Of a stretch of DNA of 38,674 bases, positions 26,974 to 34,306 are shown in pieces. Origin of the DNA: Flavobacteriales bacterium (GTDB taxonomy: Bacteria; Bacteroidota; Bacteroidia; NS11-12g; UBA955); contig NSIM01000015.1 of assembly GCA_002737705.1 (NCBI GenBank), forward strand, positions 1 through 38,674, read 5' to 3'. Each line of letters opens with the position of its first letter. Position 1 is the first letter of the stretch. Under the pieces are notes generated by a model. The model saw only the letters and a program-made list of their open reading frames with translations, was not told where the DNA came from and did no database searches. Position numbers and translations under genes: made by a program.

Positions 26974-28059
26974 CTATTTCTGAGCGAAACGATAAAATAC
27001 ATATGCAATGGGGGCAAACAATAGATTGGGCAACCATACAGCCAAATAAGGAATTATCCCCCCTGTTTGCCCGATTGAAATAAAATATTTACTAAAAAAT
27101 AAGAAGAATAAAATCACAAAAATCCCGATCCCCAGTGAGAACCCCAATCCACCGCGGGTTTTACGTCCCGCAACACTTACAGCAATAAGAACAAGAATAA
27201 AAGTCGAAAAAGGAGATGCATACCTTCGGTATAATTCGGTTTCAAGCAGATCTACATTTGAAGAACCCCGCAATTTTTCTTTGGCAATCATCGCGCGTAA
27301 TTCTGTTTGATTCAAACTCTGTACATCTTCCAATCGAAAGAAAAAATCGTCAGGATTAAATTGTATTAGGGTATCCAACTGGCTGTGATATTGTATTTTC
27401 TGGTTCCCATTGGGCAAAAAATCTCGCTGCCAAACCATTTCTAATCTCCATTTTTTTGTCTGGGGTGACCACCGAATAAACCGCCCAAACAGAGAGCTTT
27501 TCAATTCCTTTTCTTTGTATTCTTCCAGACTAACCCCCACACCAGAACTATCGTTGTTGTTAAAATATTCCATGTATAAAATTACCCCTGGCTTGATTTG
27601 TCTGAAAATGGTTGACTTTGCCTTCGAATAATAATCCCGCATATACGTATTTTCAAACCGCACCCGATTTTTATCGGTTACTGGAATCACCCAAGCATTC
27701 AACACATAACTTCCAAAGGCCAACAATGCAGAGGCAAGCATAAATGGAAAGAGTATCCTCCTAAACGACACGCCACCCGCCAACATGGCAATTATTTCTG
27801 TTCGAGAAGCCAGCCTTGACGTGAAATACAAGACGGAAATGAAAATAAAAATGGGGGAATAGGTATTCAACAAACTGGGAATAATATTGACATAATACAC
27901 CGAGAAAATTTCTTTCAAAGGCGCACTTTTTTCCAAAAAATCATCGAGTTTCTCGGCTACATCAAACACCATGATGATAACCACAAATAGCATTACCGTG
28001 ACAAAGAATGTTTGCAAAAACTTCTTGATAATATACCAATCGAGTTTGTTCATTTTCAT
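26974..28059 (-). CDS. LptF/LptG family permease
   Basis: 361 residues. It shows the family layout: N-terminal WYIIKKFLQTFFVTVMLFVVIIMVFDVAEK, two more membrane helices, a ~150-residue periplasmic beta domain (about 125-270), and three C-terminal helices with YRRYASPFSTFILVLIAVSVAGRKTRGG. LptF and LptG are the membrane parts of the LptB2FG ABC transporter that extracts lipopolysaccharide from the inner membrane. I cannot tell F from G. A TATCTTTG box lies 69 nt upstream. Its 5' end follows the tgt gene, but the promoter suggests independent transcription. Confidence 0.93.
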   Translation of the reverse strand: MKMNKLDWYIIKKFLQTFFVTVMLFVVIIMVFDVAEKLDDFLEKSAPLKEIFSVYYVNIIPSLLNTYSPIFIFISVLYFTSRLASRTEIIAMLAGGVSFRRILFPFMLASALLAFGSYVLNAWVIPVTDKNRVRFENTYMRDYYSKAKSTIFRQIKPGVILYMEYFNNNDSSGVGVSLEEYKEKELKSSLFGRFIRWSPQTKKWRLEMVWQRDFLPNGNQKIQYHSQLDTLIQFNPDDFFFRLEDVQSLNQTELRAMIAKEKLRGSSNVDLLETELYRRYASPFSTFILVLIAVSVAGRKTRGGLGFSLGIGIFVILFFLFFSKYFISIGQTGGIIPYLAVWLPNLLFAPIAYVFYRFAQK

Positions 28060-28128
28060 CGATTTTTTTTGATTATTTTCAAGACGGAAAAATGAAATAA
28101 CATTGTTTTACAAGGGCCAAGTCCTATA

Positions 28129-28136
28129 CAAAGATA
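28129..28136 (-). promoter_or_regulatory. -7 box for the LptF/G gene
   Basis: Exact TATCTTTG on the reverse strand in the gap after tgt, 69 nt before ATG 28059. Confidence 0.4.
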
Positions 28137-28151
28137 TGAATCGAACCCGTT

Positions 28152-29279
28152 TTAAGAGCGTTTTTGGTTCACTGTCTTGAGGATACTCTGCTTCCAAATA
28201 TGGAAATCACCAGCCAAAATTCGAATCCTTGCCTGACGAACCAACCACAAATAAAAACGCAAATTCTGGATACTCCCTATAATTGGACCCATCATTTCAC
28301 CCGATTGAAATAGATGTCTTACATAAGCCTTACTATACTCAGGACAAAGCAAAGAATCAAGGGGAGACAGGTCATCGGCCCATCGTTTATTTTTAATATT
28401 TATAATTCCTTCCTGTGTAAAAATGGTGCCATTCCGACCATTGCGCGTTGGCATCACACAATCGAACATATCAATACCCAAAGAAATGGAATGCAATATG
28501 TTTTCGGGTGTGCCAACACCCATTAAATATCTAGGCTTTTCGGGTGGAAGAATACCGCAGAGCAATTCAGTAATCCGATACATGTCTTCATGGGGTTCAC
28601 CTACACTCAAACCACCAATAGCATAGCCTTGGGCATCATACTTGAGAACATATTCAGCACTTTGTTTGCGTAAATCATCGTATACACTTCCCTGAATAAT
28701 CGGCATCAACGCTTGTTTATGTCCGTACAAAGATTCGGTTTCATGAAAGCGTTTAAAACACCGATCGAGCCAACGATGTGTCAAGTGCATCGATTTTTGG
28801 GCATATGAATACGCACAAGGATAGGGAGTACACTCATCAAATGCCATGATAATATCAGCGCCAATTACACGTTGAATATCGATTACTTTTTCTGGCGTAA
28901 ACAAATGGGGAGACCCATCGATATGGCTGGCAAATCTCACCCCTTCATCACTCAACTTACGGCTTTTGGACAGTGAATATACTTGATACCCCCCACTGTC
29001 TGTGAGCACCGGCCGATTCCAATTGCTAAACCCATGAATTCCGCCCGCCTTCTTTAAAATATCGAGACCCGGACGCAAATACAGATGGTAGGTATTGCCC
29101 AAAATAATATCGGCATTGATATCATTCTCATTGAGCAAAAAATTGCGGTGAACACCCTTAACTGTCCCCGCAGTTCCAACAGGCATAAAAATGGGTGTCT
29201 GAATTTGCCCATGGGCCGTATCAATTAAGCCAACCCTAGCCTTAGAAAAGGGGTCTTTATGTTGTAAAATAAAATTCAA
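28152..29279 (-). CDS. tgt: tRNA-guanine transglycosylase (queuosine), zinc site lost
   Basis: 375 residues. The catalytic core is intact: Asp94 in VLTDSGGYQVYSLS and the nucleophile Asp273 in GIDMFDCVMPTRNGRNG, which exchange anticodon guanine for preQ1. The zinc site expected as CxCxxC...H is not present: the region reads SPLDSLLCPEYSKAYVRHL with only Cys312, and the late His is Gln338 (GSIQNLRFYLW). Bacteroidota Tgt proteins commonly lack the CxCxxC cysteines, as I recall. Its ATG overlaps the porT stop by 4 bp (ATGA), giving tight coupling. It is the last gene of ubiE-porT-tgt. Confidence 0.95.
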   Translation of the reverse strand: MNFILQHKDPFSKARVGLIDTAHGQIQTPIFMPVGTAGTVKGVHRNFLLNENDINADIILGNTYHLYLRPGLDILKKAGGIHGFSNWNRPVLTDSGGYQVYSLSKSRKLSDEGVRFASHIDGSPHLFTPEKVIDIQRVIGADIIMAFDECTPYPCAYSYAQKSMHLTHRWLDRCFKRFHETESLYGHKQALMPIIQGSVYDDLRKQSAEYVLKYDAQGYAIGGLSVGEPHEDMYRITELLCGILPPEKPRYLMGVGTPENILHSISLGIDMFDCVMPTRNGRNGTIFTQEGIINIKNKRWADDLSPLDSLLCPEYSKAYVRHLFQSGEMMGPIIGSIQNLRFYLWLVRQARIRILAGDFHIWKQSILKTVNQKRS

Positions 29280-29968
29280 TTTTGGGCCATCAAAGAAATA
29301 CTAAACAATCGAGGGAAAATGGAGCCAATACTGCCAGAATAATAACTATTTGGCACACGAACCAAAGCATTGTTTAACCCATTAGACATCTTTAATTCCA
29401 ACGAAACATCTACAAACTCCAAACGAAATTCCATTCCCCCACCAAACTCATAATAATAGGTGTCTTTTTTGAGTGCTACCAAAGGTTTCGTATCTCCAAT
29501 CACAATATCTGCATTGCTCTGAAAATCATGAGACCACCGAACCCCCCCCAGCACATACATTCTGGTATTATTGGGCATACTGCTTCGGTACTTAAGGGTT
29601 ATTGGGATATCAAAAGAGATGGTTTCGATTTTGATGTTTGGTCCGGGAGAATGTTGCCAAGTATATTGTAAATTGCGTTGGTGAAGGTGAAGCATGGTAA
29701 GGGATTTAAGTTCCCAATATTTCCCGAAACGATAGGCTACAGAACCTCCAAATCCTCCCCCAGACTGACCTCCAGGACGAATACTTTGAATAGAATCTGT
29801 GCGTTGCCAAAAAACGGGATCCAATTCCATTTTCATTTTGGCATAGGTTCCTGCAAAGGCAATTCCCCAGAAAAAATGTTTGCGGTAATCCCGATTGTAA
29901 TCGCGGGGTTGGGCGCAAATTTTGCCCAAGAAAGCCATGATCAATATGAATGGAATTATTTTTCGCAT
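29276..29968 (-). CDS. porT: PorT-like outer-membrane beta-barrel protein (T9SS)
   Basis: 230 residues. It has a signal peptide (RKIIPFILIMAFLGKICAQ) and a beta-rich body with barrel strands such as GFGGSVAYRFGKYWELKSLTMLHLH and YYYEFGGGMEFRLEFVDVSLELK. A gene for PorT lies next to ubiE in many Bacteroidota, and the size matches. PorT is needed for type IX secretion, which exports the tailed proteins in this window. The identification rests on size, topology and context, so a related porin-like barrel remains possible. The frame extends to TTG 29983, but ATG 29968 begins the signal peptide. It overlaps ubiE by 13 bp. Confidence 0.75.
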   Translation of the reverse strand: MRKIIPFILIMAFLGKICAQPRDYNRDYRKHFFWGIAFAGTYAKMKMELDPVFWQRTDSIQSIRPGGQSGGGFGGSVAYRFGKYWELKSLTMLHLHQRNLQYTWQHSPGPNIKIETISFDIPITLKYRSSMPNNTRMYVLGGVRWSHDFQSNADIVIGDTKPLVALKKDTYYYEFGGGMEFRLEFVDVSLELKMSNGLNNALVRVPNSYYSGSIGSIFPRLFSISLMAQN

Positions 29969-30684
29969 GTATACATCGTACAAATACCAAATGTAAGGGG
30001 TTTAATTGAAACATTCTTAAAACCGACCGATTTGACGAGGCTTGAAAATTCTTCTCCTTCGGGAAATGCCTCCACACTTTGGGGTAAATAGGAATATGCA
30101 TTGGAACTTCTACTCAGTATTTTTCCCAAAAAAGGGAGAATATTCTTAAAATAAAACCAATAGAGTCTGCTAAAAATTGGATGGGATGGTTTGGAAAATT
30201 CCAATACCACCATCGCCATGCTGGGCTTAAGAACGCGGTACATTTCTGAGAGTCCGATCGACAAATTCTCAAAGTTACGCACACCAAAACTGACAGTAAT
30301 GGCCTCGAATGCGTCATTGTCAAAAGGCAATTTTTCTGAATCAGCCTGGATCAAGACTATGCGATTATTGCATTTTTTGCGCTGTAATTTAATTTGACCA
30401 CAATCCAACATCCCTTGGCTAATATCAATGCCAACAATACTTGAACCTTCAATCTTTGACAATTCGATTGCCAAATCTGCAGTGCCGGTTGCCACATCGA
30501 GTACGTATTTGGCACCCAAACCCTGCACATTTTTTCTTACTTTAGATCGCCATGAATAATCAAACCCCAACGAAAGAAAATGGTTCAAAAAGTCATATCG
30601 GGGAGAAATGTTATCGAACATCTCCTCAACTTGTTGTTTTTTTGAATCTCCGGAGGTCGGATTGGGTTTTACTTGAATCGCCAC
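29956..30684 (-). CDS. ubiE: Demethylmenaquinone methyltransferase
   Basis: 242 residues. Signatures are EEMFDNISPRYDFLNHFLSLG (near the N-terminus), LDVATGTADLAIEL (SAM motif I) and EAITVSFGVRNFENL. It methylates the quinone ring in the last step of menaquinone synthesis. The frame has no ATG: it begins with GTG 30684, 10 nt after an exact TATATTTG box. It is the first gene of the ubiE-porT-tgt operon. Confidence 0.95.
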   Translation of the reverse strand: MAIQVKPNPTSGDSKKQQVEEMFDNISPRYDFLNHFLSLGFDYSWRSKVRKNVQGLGAKYVLDVATGTADLAIELSKIEGSSIVGIDISQGMLDCGQIKLQRKKCNNRIVLIQADSEKLPFDNDAFEAITVSFGVRNFENLSIGLSEMYRVLKPSMAMVVLEFSKPSHPIFSRLYWFYFKNILPFLGKILSRSSNAYSYLPQSVEAFPEGEEFSSLVKSVGFKNVSIKPLTFGICTMYTCEK

Positions 30685-30694
30685 AATGAAAATA

Positions 30695-30702
30695 CAAATA
30701 TA
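30695..30702 (-). promoter_or_regulatory. -7 box for ubiE-porT-tgt
   Basis: Exact TATATTTG on the reverse strand, 10 nt before the GTG start at 30684. Confidence 0.5.
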
Positions 30703-30733
30703 CGCTCTTTTCTAAGCCACCAAAAAACTGAAA

Positions 30734-31324
30734 ATGGACATCAAGACCGCAGATTATATCGGGAGCTGGCAAAAAAATTCAGAAATGCCACACACTGCAT
30801 TGCCAGAATTTGCATTTATTGGCCGAAGCAATGTCGGAAAAAGTAGTCTTATAAACATGCTTACTCAGCGGAAAGGATTGGCAAAAACCAGCTCAACGCC
30901 AGGAAAAACGCAAAGTATTAATTTATTTCTGTTAAACAAGCAGATTCAGTTTGTTGATTTACCCGGTTATGGGTACGCCAAAGTATCCAAAGACAAACGT
31001 GAGGTTTTTGGAAAAATGATCAAGCATTACTTGCACGAAAGGGAGAATTTGTATTGTTTGTTTGTATTGATTGATTTGCGCATCAAACCGCAACAAATAG
31101 ACATCGACTTTATCAGCGAATGTGGGGAGCAGGACATACCCATAGCGTTGATAGGCACCAAGGCAGATAAACTCAAACCCGCGGAACTGGAGGCCAACAA
31201 AGCCGTCATCGACGCTGCACTATTGGAAGTGTGGAACGAATTGCCTCCTTTTTTTGTGAGTAGCTCAGAAACCAAAATGGGATTTAAGGAAATCTGGGCT
31301 TTAATCAAAGGCGCATTGCCGTGA
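30734..31324 (+). CDS. engB: Ribosome-biogenesis GTPase EngB/YsxC
   Basis: 196 residues. G1 is GRSNVGKSS (about 31-39), G3 DLPGYGYAK, G4 TKAD, and the C-terminal SSSETKMG matches G5. EngB assists assembly of the 50S ribosomal subunit. The start is the first ATG; it is divergent from ubiE with a 49-bp gap. The stop codon lies within an 11-bp tandem duplication. Confidence 0.95.
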   Translation: MDIKTADYIGSWQKNSEMPHTALPEFAFIGRSNVGKSSLINMLTQRKGLAKTSSTPGKTQSINLFLLNKQIQFVDLPGYGYAKVSKDKREVFGKMIKHYLHERENLYCLFVLIDLRIKPQQIDIDFISECGEQDIPIALIGTKADKLKPAELEANKAVIDAALLEVWNELPPFFVSSSETKMGFKEIWALIKGALP

Positions 31325-31336
31325 TATTGCCGTGAT
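31315..31336. repeat. 11-bp tandem duplication across the engB stop
   Basis: ATTGCCGTGAT occurs twice in a row (31315-31325, 31326-31336). The engB TGA (31322-31324) is in the first copy. Confidence 0.9.
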
Positions 31337-31409
31337 CCATTTTGGAGAATAGCATACGTAAATCCCTGAATTTTGCATTCATAAAGACCAACCCAGAATC
31401 AAAATTTTC

Positions 31410-31433
31410 TGCACAATGCATTGCACAATGCAT
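31410..31433. repeat. 12-bp tandem duplication next to a stop codon
   Basis: TGCACAATGCAT occurs twice in a row (31410-31421, 31422-31433). It lies 4 bp beyond the end of the reverse-strand lipoprotein gene at 31438. Confidence 0.9.
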
Positions 31434-31437
31434 TCTT

Positions 31438-31656
31438 TTATTCGGCTGTTTTTTTCAAATCCATTTCACAAATTGGACATTCCCCCGCTGTGGTATAGGC
31501 AGTATCTCCTTCGCATTTCATGGGACATTGGTATTTAATTGTTGCATCGGCTGTTGCAACTACCAATGATTGTTTGCTGTTGTTTCTTGTGCTGCTGCTG
31601 TTGCACGATGCAAAAATTGCGACTGCAATTAAAAAGACGAATGAGATTTTTTTCAT
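31438..31656 (-). CDS. Small lipoprotein with heavy-metal-binding domain
   Basis: 72 residues. The signal peptide ends in a lipobox, IFASC, with Cys18 lipidated. The C-terminal half is an HMBD-type domain, YQCPMKCEGDTAYTTAGECPICEMDL, with Cys44, Met46, Cys48, Cys60 and Cys63. Similar domains occur in copper and heavy-metal export systems, where they bind metal in the periplasm. No transporter gene is nearby, so the partner is unknown. Confidence 0.85.
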   Translation of the reverse strand: MKKISFVFLIAVAIFASCNSSSTRNNSKQSLVVATADATIKYQCPMKCEGDTAYTTAGECPICEMDLKKTAE

Positions 31657-31765
31657 TTTATAATCAATTTTTGAGTGAATAACCTGTTTTTTACGATTAC
31701 TGTTCCTGTTAGATTTGTTGTGCTGCTTACTACTCCTGTTTTGATTGACGATTTACATCTATTTG

Positions 31766-33112
31766 TTATTTCGTTTTAAATTCTATTTTATTGCCTGGTA
31801 TTAATTCGTAAAATCTTCTATTGTCATATACCAAATTTCCATTCACGAAAGTGTGTGTTACTTTGGCGTGGAAGGTTGTGCCTTCCAATGGCGACCAACC
31901 GCATTTGTATAAAATGTTTTCTTTATTTACTGTCCACGGTGAGTTTAAGTCAACCAGCGTTAAATCGGCAAAGTATCCCTTGCGGATAAATCCCCGTTTT
32001 TCAATACGGTAAAGTGTAGCAACATTGTGACACATTTTTTCGACAATTTTTTCTAAACTGATAAGTCCCTGTCTGTTAAATTCAAGCATGATGTTTAATG
32101 AATGCTGAACCATAGGAGCACCTGACATTGATTGAAAATAGGATCTTTGTTTTTCTTCTAATGTATGTGGTGCATGGTCGGTGGTGATAATATCAATCCT
32201 GTCGTCAAGCAATGCTTTGAAAAGCCCTTGTCTGTCTCTCTCGGTTTTTATGGCAGGGTTCCATTTTATTAAAGTTCCTAAACGCTGATAGTCTTTGTCT
32301 GAAAACCAAAGATGATGAATTGAAACTTCTGTGGTTATTTTTTTTTCTTCTAAAGGAATATTGTTTTGAAATAAATGGGTTTCGGCTTCGGTGGATAAAT
32401 GCAGAATATGCAGGCGTGCATTGTGTTTAGTTGCAAGTTGTATCGCTCTTTCGGTAGCCAGATAACATGCCTCTTCACTACGTATTAATGGATGGCATTC
32501 AATTGGAATATTTTCACCATATTTTGCTTTGTAAATTTTCTCATTTTCTTCAATTATTTGTTCTATTTCGGAATGAATAGCGATAATTGATTTGCAATTT
32601 GAAAAAAGCTTTTCCATTGTGTCGGGATTATCGGCAAGCAAATTTCCTTTTCCTGAAAAATAAAGCCCATCGTCTGAAACACCAATAAAATGAGAGGTGT
32701 CCATTTTTATTACTTCCTCAATATTTTTTCCATTCACACCCATGAAGAAACCGAAATTTGCTACAGATTTCTCTGATGCAATGCGATATTTTTCATTCAG
32801 GATTTCAGTTGTTAGTGTATTAGGAATTGTATTTGGCATATCAATAAATGAGGTTACTCCGCCTGCAACAGCCGCTTTACTTTCGGTGCTAATGTCGCCT
32901 TTATGCGTTAATCCGGGTTCACGAAAATGGACTTGAGCGTCAATCACTCCGGGAAACAAATATTTTCCTGTCGCATCAATTATTTGATAGTTAGAAGACC
33001 TTGGCAATTTTCCAATGGCGGAAATAATTCCATCTTCGATGAATACATCAGCGACAAAGTTTTTTCCTTCGTTGATTATATTGGCGTTTTTGATAAGTAT
33101 TGACGTTTCCAT
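31766..33112 (-). CDS. pyrC: Dihydroorotase
   Basis: 448 residues, class I amidohydrolase. It forms dihydroorotate from carbamoylaspartate in pyrimidine synthesis. ...DAQVHFREPGLTHKGDISTESKAAVAGGVTSFIDMPN... and ITTDHAPHTLEEK are typical. The usual HxH metal pair is here Gln60-x-His62, which I recall as usual in Bacteroidota. ATG 33112 is chosen over the upstream TTG 33121. The region around it is poorer in C/G runs than the genes before 31324, which could mean later arrival; by eye only. Confidence 0.93.
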   Translation of the reverse strand: METSILIKNANIINEGKNFVADVFIEDGIISAIGKLPRSSNYQIIDATGKYLFPGVIDAQVHFREPGLTHKGDISTESKAAVAGGVTSFIDMPNTIPNTLTTEILNEKYRIASEKSVANFGFFMGVNGKNIEEVIKMDTSHFIGVSDDGLYFSGKGNLLADNPDTMEKLFSNCKSIIAIHSEIEQIIEENEKIYKAKYGENIPIECHPLIRSEEACYLATERAIQLATKHNARLHILHLSTEAETHLFQNNIPLEEKKITTEVSIHHLWFSDKDYQRLGTLIKWNPAIKTERDRQGLFKALLDDRIDIITTDHAPHTLEEKQRSYFQSMSGAPMVQHSLNIMLEFNRQGLISLEKIVEKMCHNVATLYRIEKRGFIRKGYFADLTLVDLNSPWTVNKENILYKCGWSPLEGTTFHAKVTHTFVNGNLVYDNRRFYELIPGNKIEFKTK

Positions 33113-33211
33113 TTTATTCAAATAATTGAATTTTTTTTTCTCTTTTAACTCCTGTTTTATTTACACAATGCTGTCAATTTGATTCGGTTTTTCTTGAGGG
33201 AATAAGTCCAT

Positions 33212-33370
33212 CTAAATTTTGTTTAGTACTTCATTTGAAAGGTAGTTTCTTTTTGTTTCCAATATATTTTCCAACTCAACTTGATTGGTTAGCCATAATG
33301 GCAAAACCATGTAAATTAAATACCAATCTGGTATACTTCCAATGATATTTATGTCTGTGTGTATATTCAT
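33212..33370 (-). CDS. 52-residue ORF coupled to the XRE regulator; remnant or partner
   Basis: Its ATG overlaps the stop of the XRE gene (ATGA). The product begins NIHTDINIIGSIPDWYLIYM and ends NYLSNEVLNKI, then TAG. In the same frame, right after the TAG, an ATG opens 16 more codons (DLFPQEKPNQIDSIV) ending at 33161. The protein is not recognised. Two readings are possible: a real tiny protein, or the truncated end of a larger gene with a premature stop. Small XRE proteins of this kind often precede restriction-modification genes in Bacteroidota, so this may be the debris of one; inference. Confidence 0.45.
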   Translation of the reverse strand: MNIHTDINIIGSIPDWYLIYMVLPLWLTNQVELENILETKRNYLSNEVLNKI

Positions 33371-33672
33371 TTATTCTTTTTCTTCTTTAGGTTAATATTT
33401 TTCTCGGCCAACTGCATAGCTTCATTGGCAAATTTTTCATCTTTGACAACAGCATAAATCTGGTCGGCAAGCCAAAGGGTAAGTAACTCATCAGCGTTAG
33501 CTCTTAAAATGTCTGCTAAAACTGTTATCTGTTCTCGTTTAAGTTGTCGCAAACCCTTTTCAATTTTACTCAGTTGAGCAGTGTCCATTTCAAGCAATGG
33601 AGCTACCTGCCGCAAATACAAATTTTGCTTCTCTCTGAGAGTCCTGATTTTTTCACCAAACTGGCTGTTCAT
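33367..33672 (-). CDS. Small XRE-family helix-turn-helix regulator
   Basis: 101 residues. The XRE helix-turn-helix spans about 5-60 (FGEKIRTLREKQNLYLRQVAPLLEMDTAQLSKIEKG), followed by a helical C-terminus ending in a poly-lysine tail. This is the type of small regulator found beside methyltransferase or restriction genes in Bacteroidota, but no such intact gene is present. Its promoter region carries repeated motifs that could be its own binding sites. It overlaps the following tiny ORF by 4 bp. Confidence 0.9.
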   Translation of the reverse strand: MNSQFGEKIRTLREKQNLYLRQVAPLLEMDTAQLSKIEKGLRQLKREQITVLADILRANADELLTLWLADQIYAVVKDEKFANEAMQLAEKNINLKKKKNK

Positions 33673-33682
33673 CGTTTTAATA

Positions 33683-33710
33683 TTGACTTGTCAAATATTG
33701 GCAAATATAG
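33683..33710 (-). promoter_or_regulatory. Promoter and probable operator of the XRE regulator
   Basis: Contains an exact TATATTTG box (33709-33702 on the reverse strand, 29 nt before ATG). CAAATATTG/CAAATATAG repeat with a 10-bp period (33692-33700, 33702-33710), and TTGAC...GTCAA form a 5-bp inverted repeat with a 2-nt spacer (33683-33694). One helical-turn spacing suits paired repressor binding; inference. Confidence 0.45.
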
Positions 33711-34250
33711 TATACGTTTTCGAGTGCGTTAGCAAAAAATGGCTCTTTTGGTTTTGCCAGACAGACTGGTGTTGAGTTTCGTCAGTTTTTGAAAGAGCGC
33801 ATCATGAATCCCAGTGGCATGAAATATTTCCATTTCTGCAATTTTGATAGTTTGGAATTGGTGAATTATACGGTGCAGGAGTATGACAAAAAGCACGTCA
33901 TTGCCGACAATATTTATAACGGTGCGATGGGCGACAAAGGAGTTTATTCCAATGTTTTTGAGATGTTGTCATTGGACCAAATGCTACGAACGGATTATTT
34001 ATTGCATTCGGATATTAAAAATCAGATGGTAACGCCTCAAACGGGGGTGAGTGCGGATGCATTTTATGCCAATGGCTGGCGGGTGAAATGGATCAACGGT
34101 CAGAAATGGCGCTTTCACAACGGATGGTGGAAGGGTTTTAGGACCTATTATTGGCGATGTTTGGATGAGGAAAAGTGCTTTGTTTTTTTGACCAATAACG
34201 TACAAGGTCCATTTTTGAGAACCATCGACATGGTGGGGTTGCTGAAGTAA
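33711..34250 (+). pseudogene. C-terminal half of a serine hydrolase (beta-lactamase-type)
   Basis: The frame is open from just after a TAG (33708-33710) to the stop at 34248-34250, and reads SFGFARQTGVEFRQFLKERI...MNPSGM, then AMGDKGVYSNVFEMLSLDQ and HNGWWKGFRTYYWR. These match the C-terminal half of class C beta-lactamase-like serine hydrolases; HNG is the KTG-equivalent box. The N-terminal half with the SxxK nucleophile is absent: upstream lies the XRE promoter, so the 5' half was probably lost at the junction near 33710-33745. No good start codon exists. Function is presumably lost. Confidence 0.8.
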
Positions 34251-34264
34251 CTGATTCTCTTTGG

Positions 34265-34294
34265 TTGAATTCACCTTAGAAATTCCTATTTTTA
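34265..34294 (+). promoter_or_regulatory. Promoter of the giant secreted protein
   Basis: TTG (34265-34267) and TATTTTTA (34287-34294; 7 of 8 consensus bases) are separated by 19 bp. The ATG is 12 nt downstream. Confidence 0.4.
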
Positions 34295-34306
34295 CGAAAT
34301 TAATTG

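Noticed and set aside
31732-33165. Shared ACTCCTGTTTT motif on both sides of pyrC as insertion ends
   Set aside because: The match is short (about 11-14 bp, AT-rich) and unlike inverted or direct terminal repeats of a known element.
33732-33745. A usable start codon for the serine hydrolase in the region after the XRE promoter
   Set aside because: No ATG in frame with the family match gives the SxxK half; the open region before it does not resemble the family.
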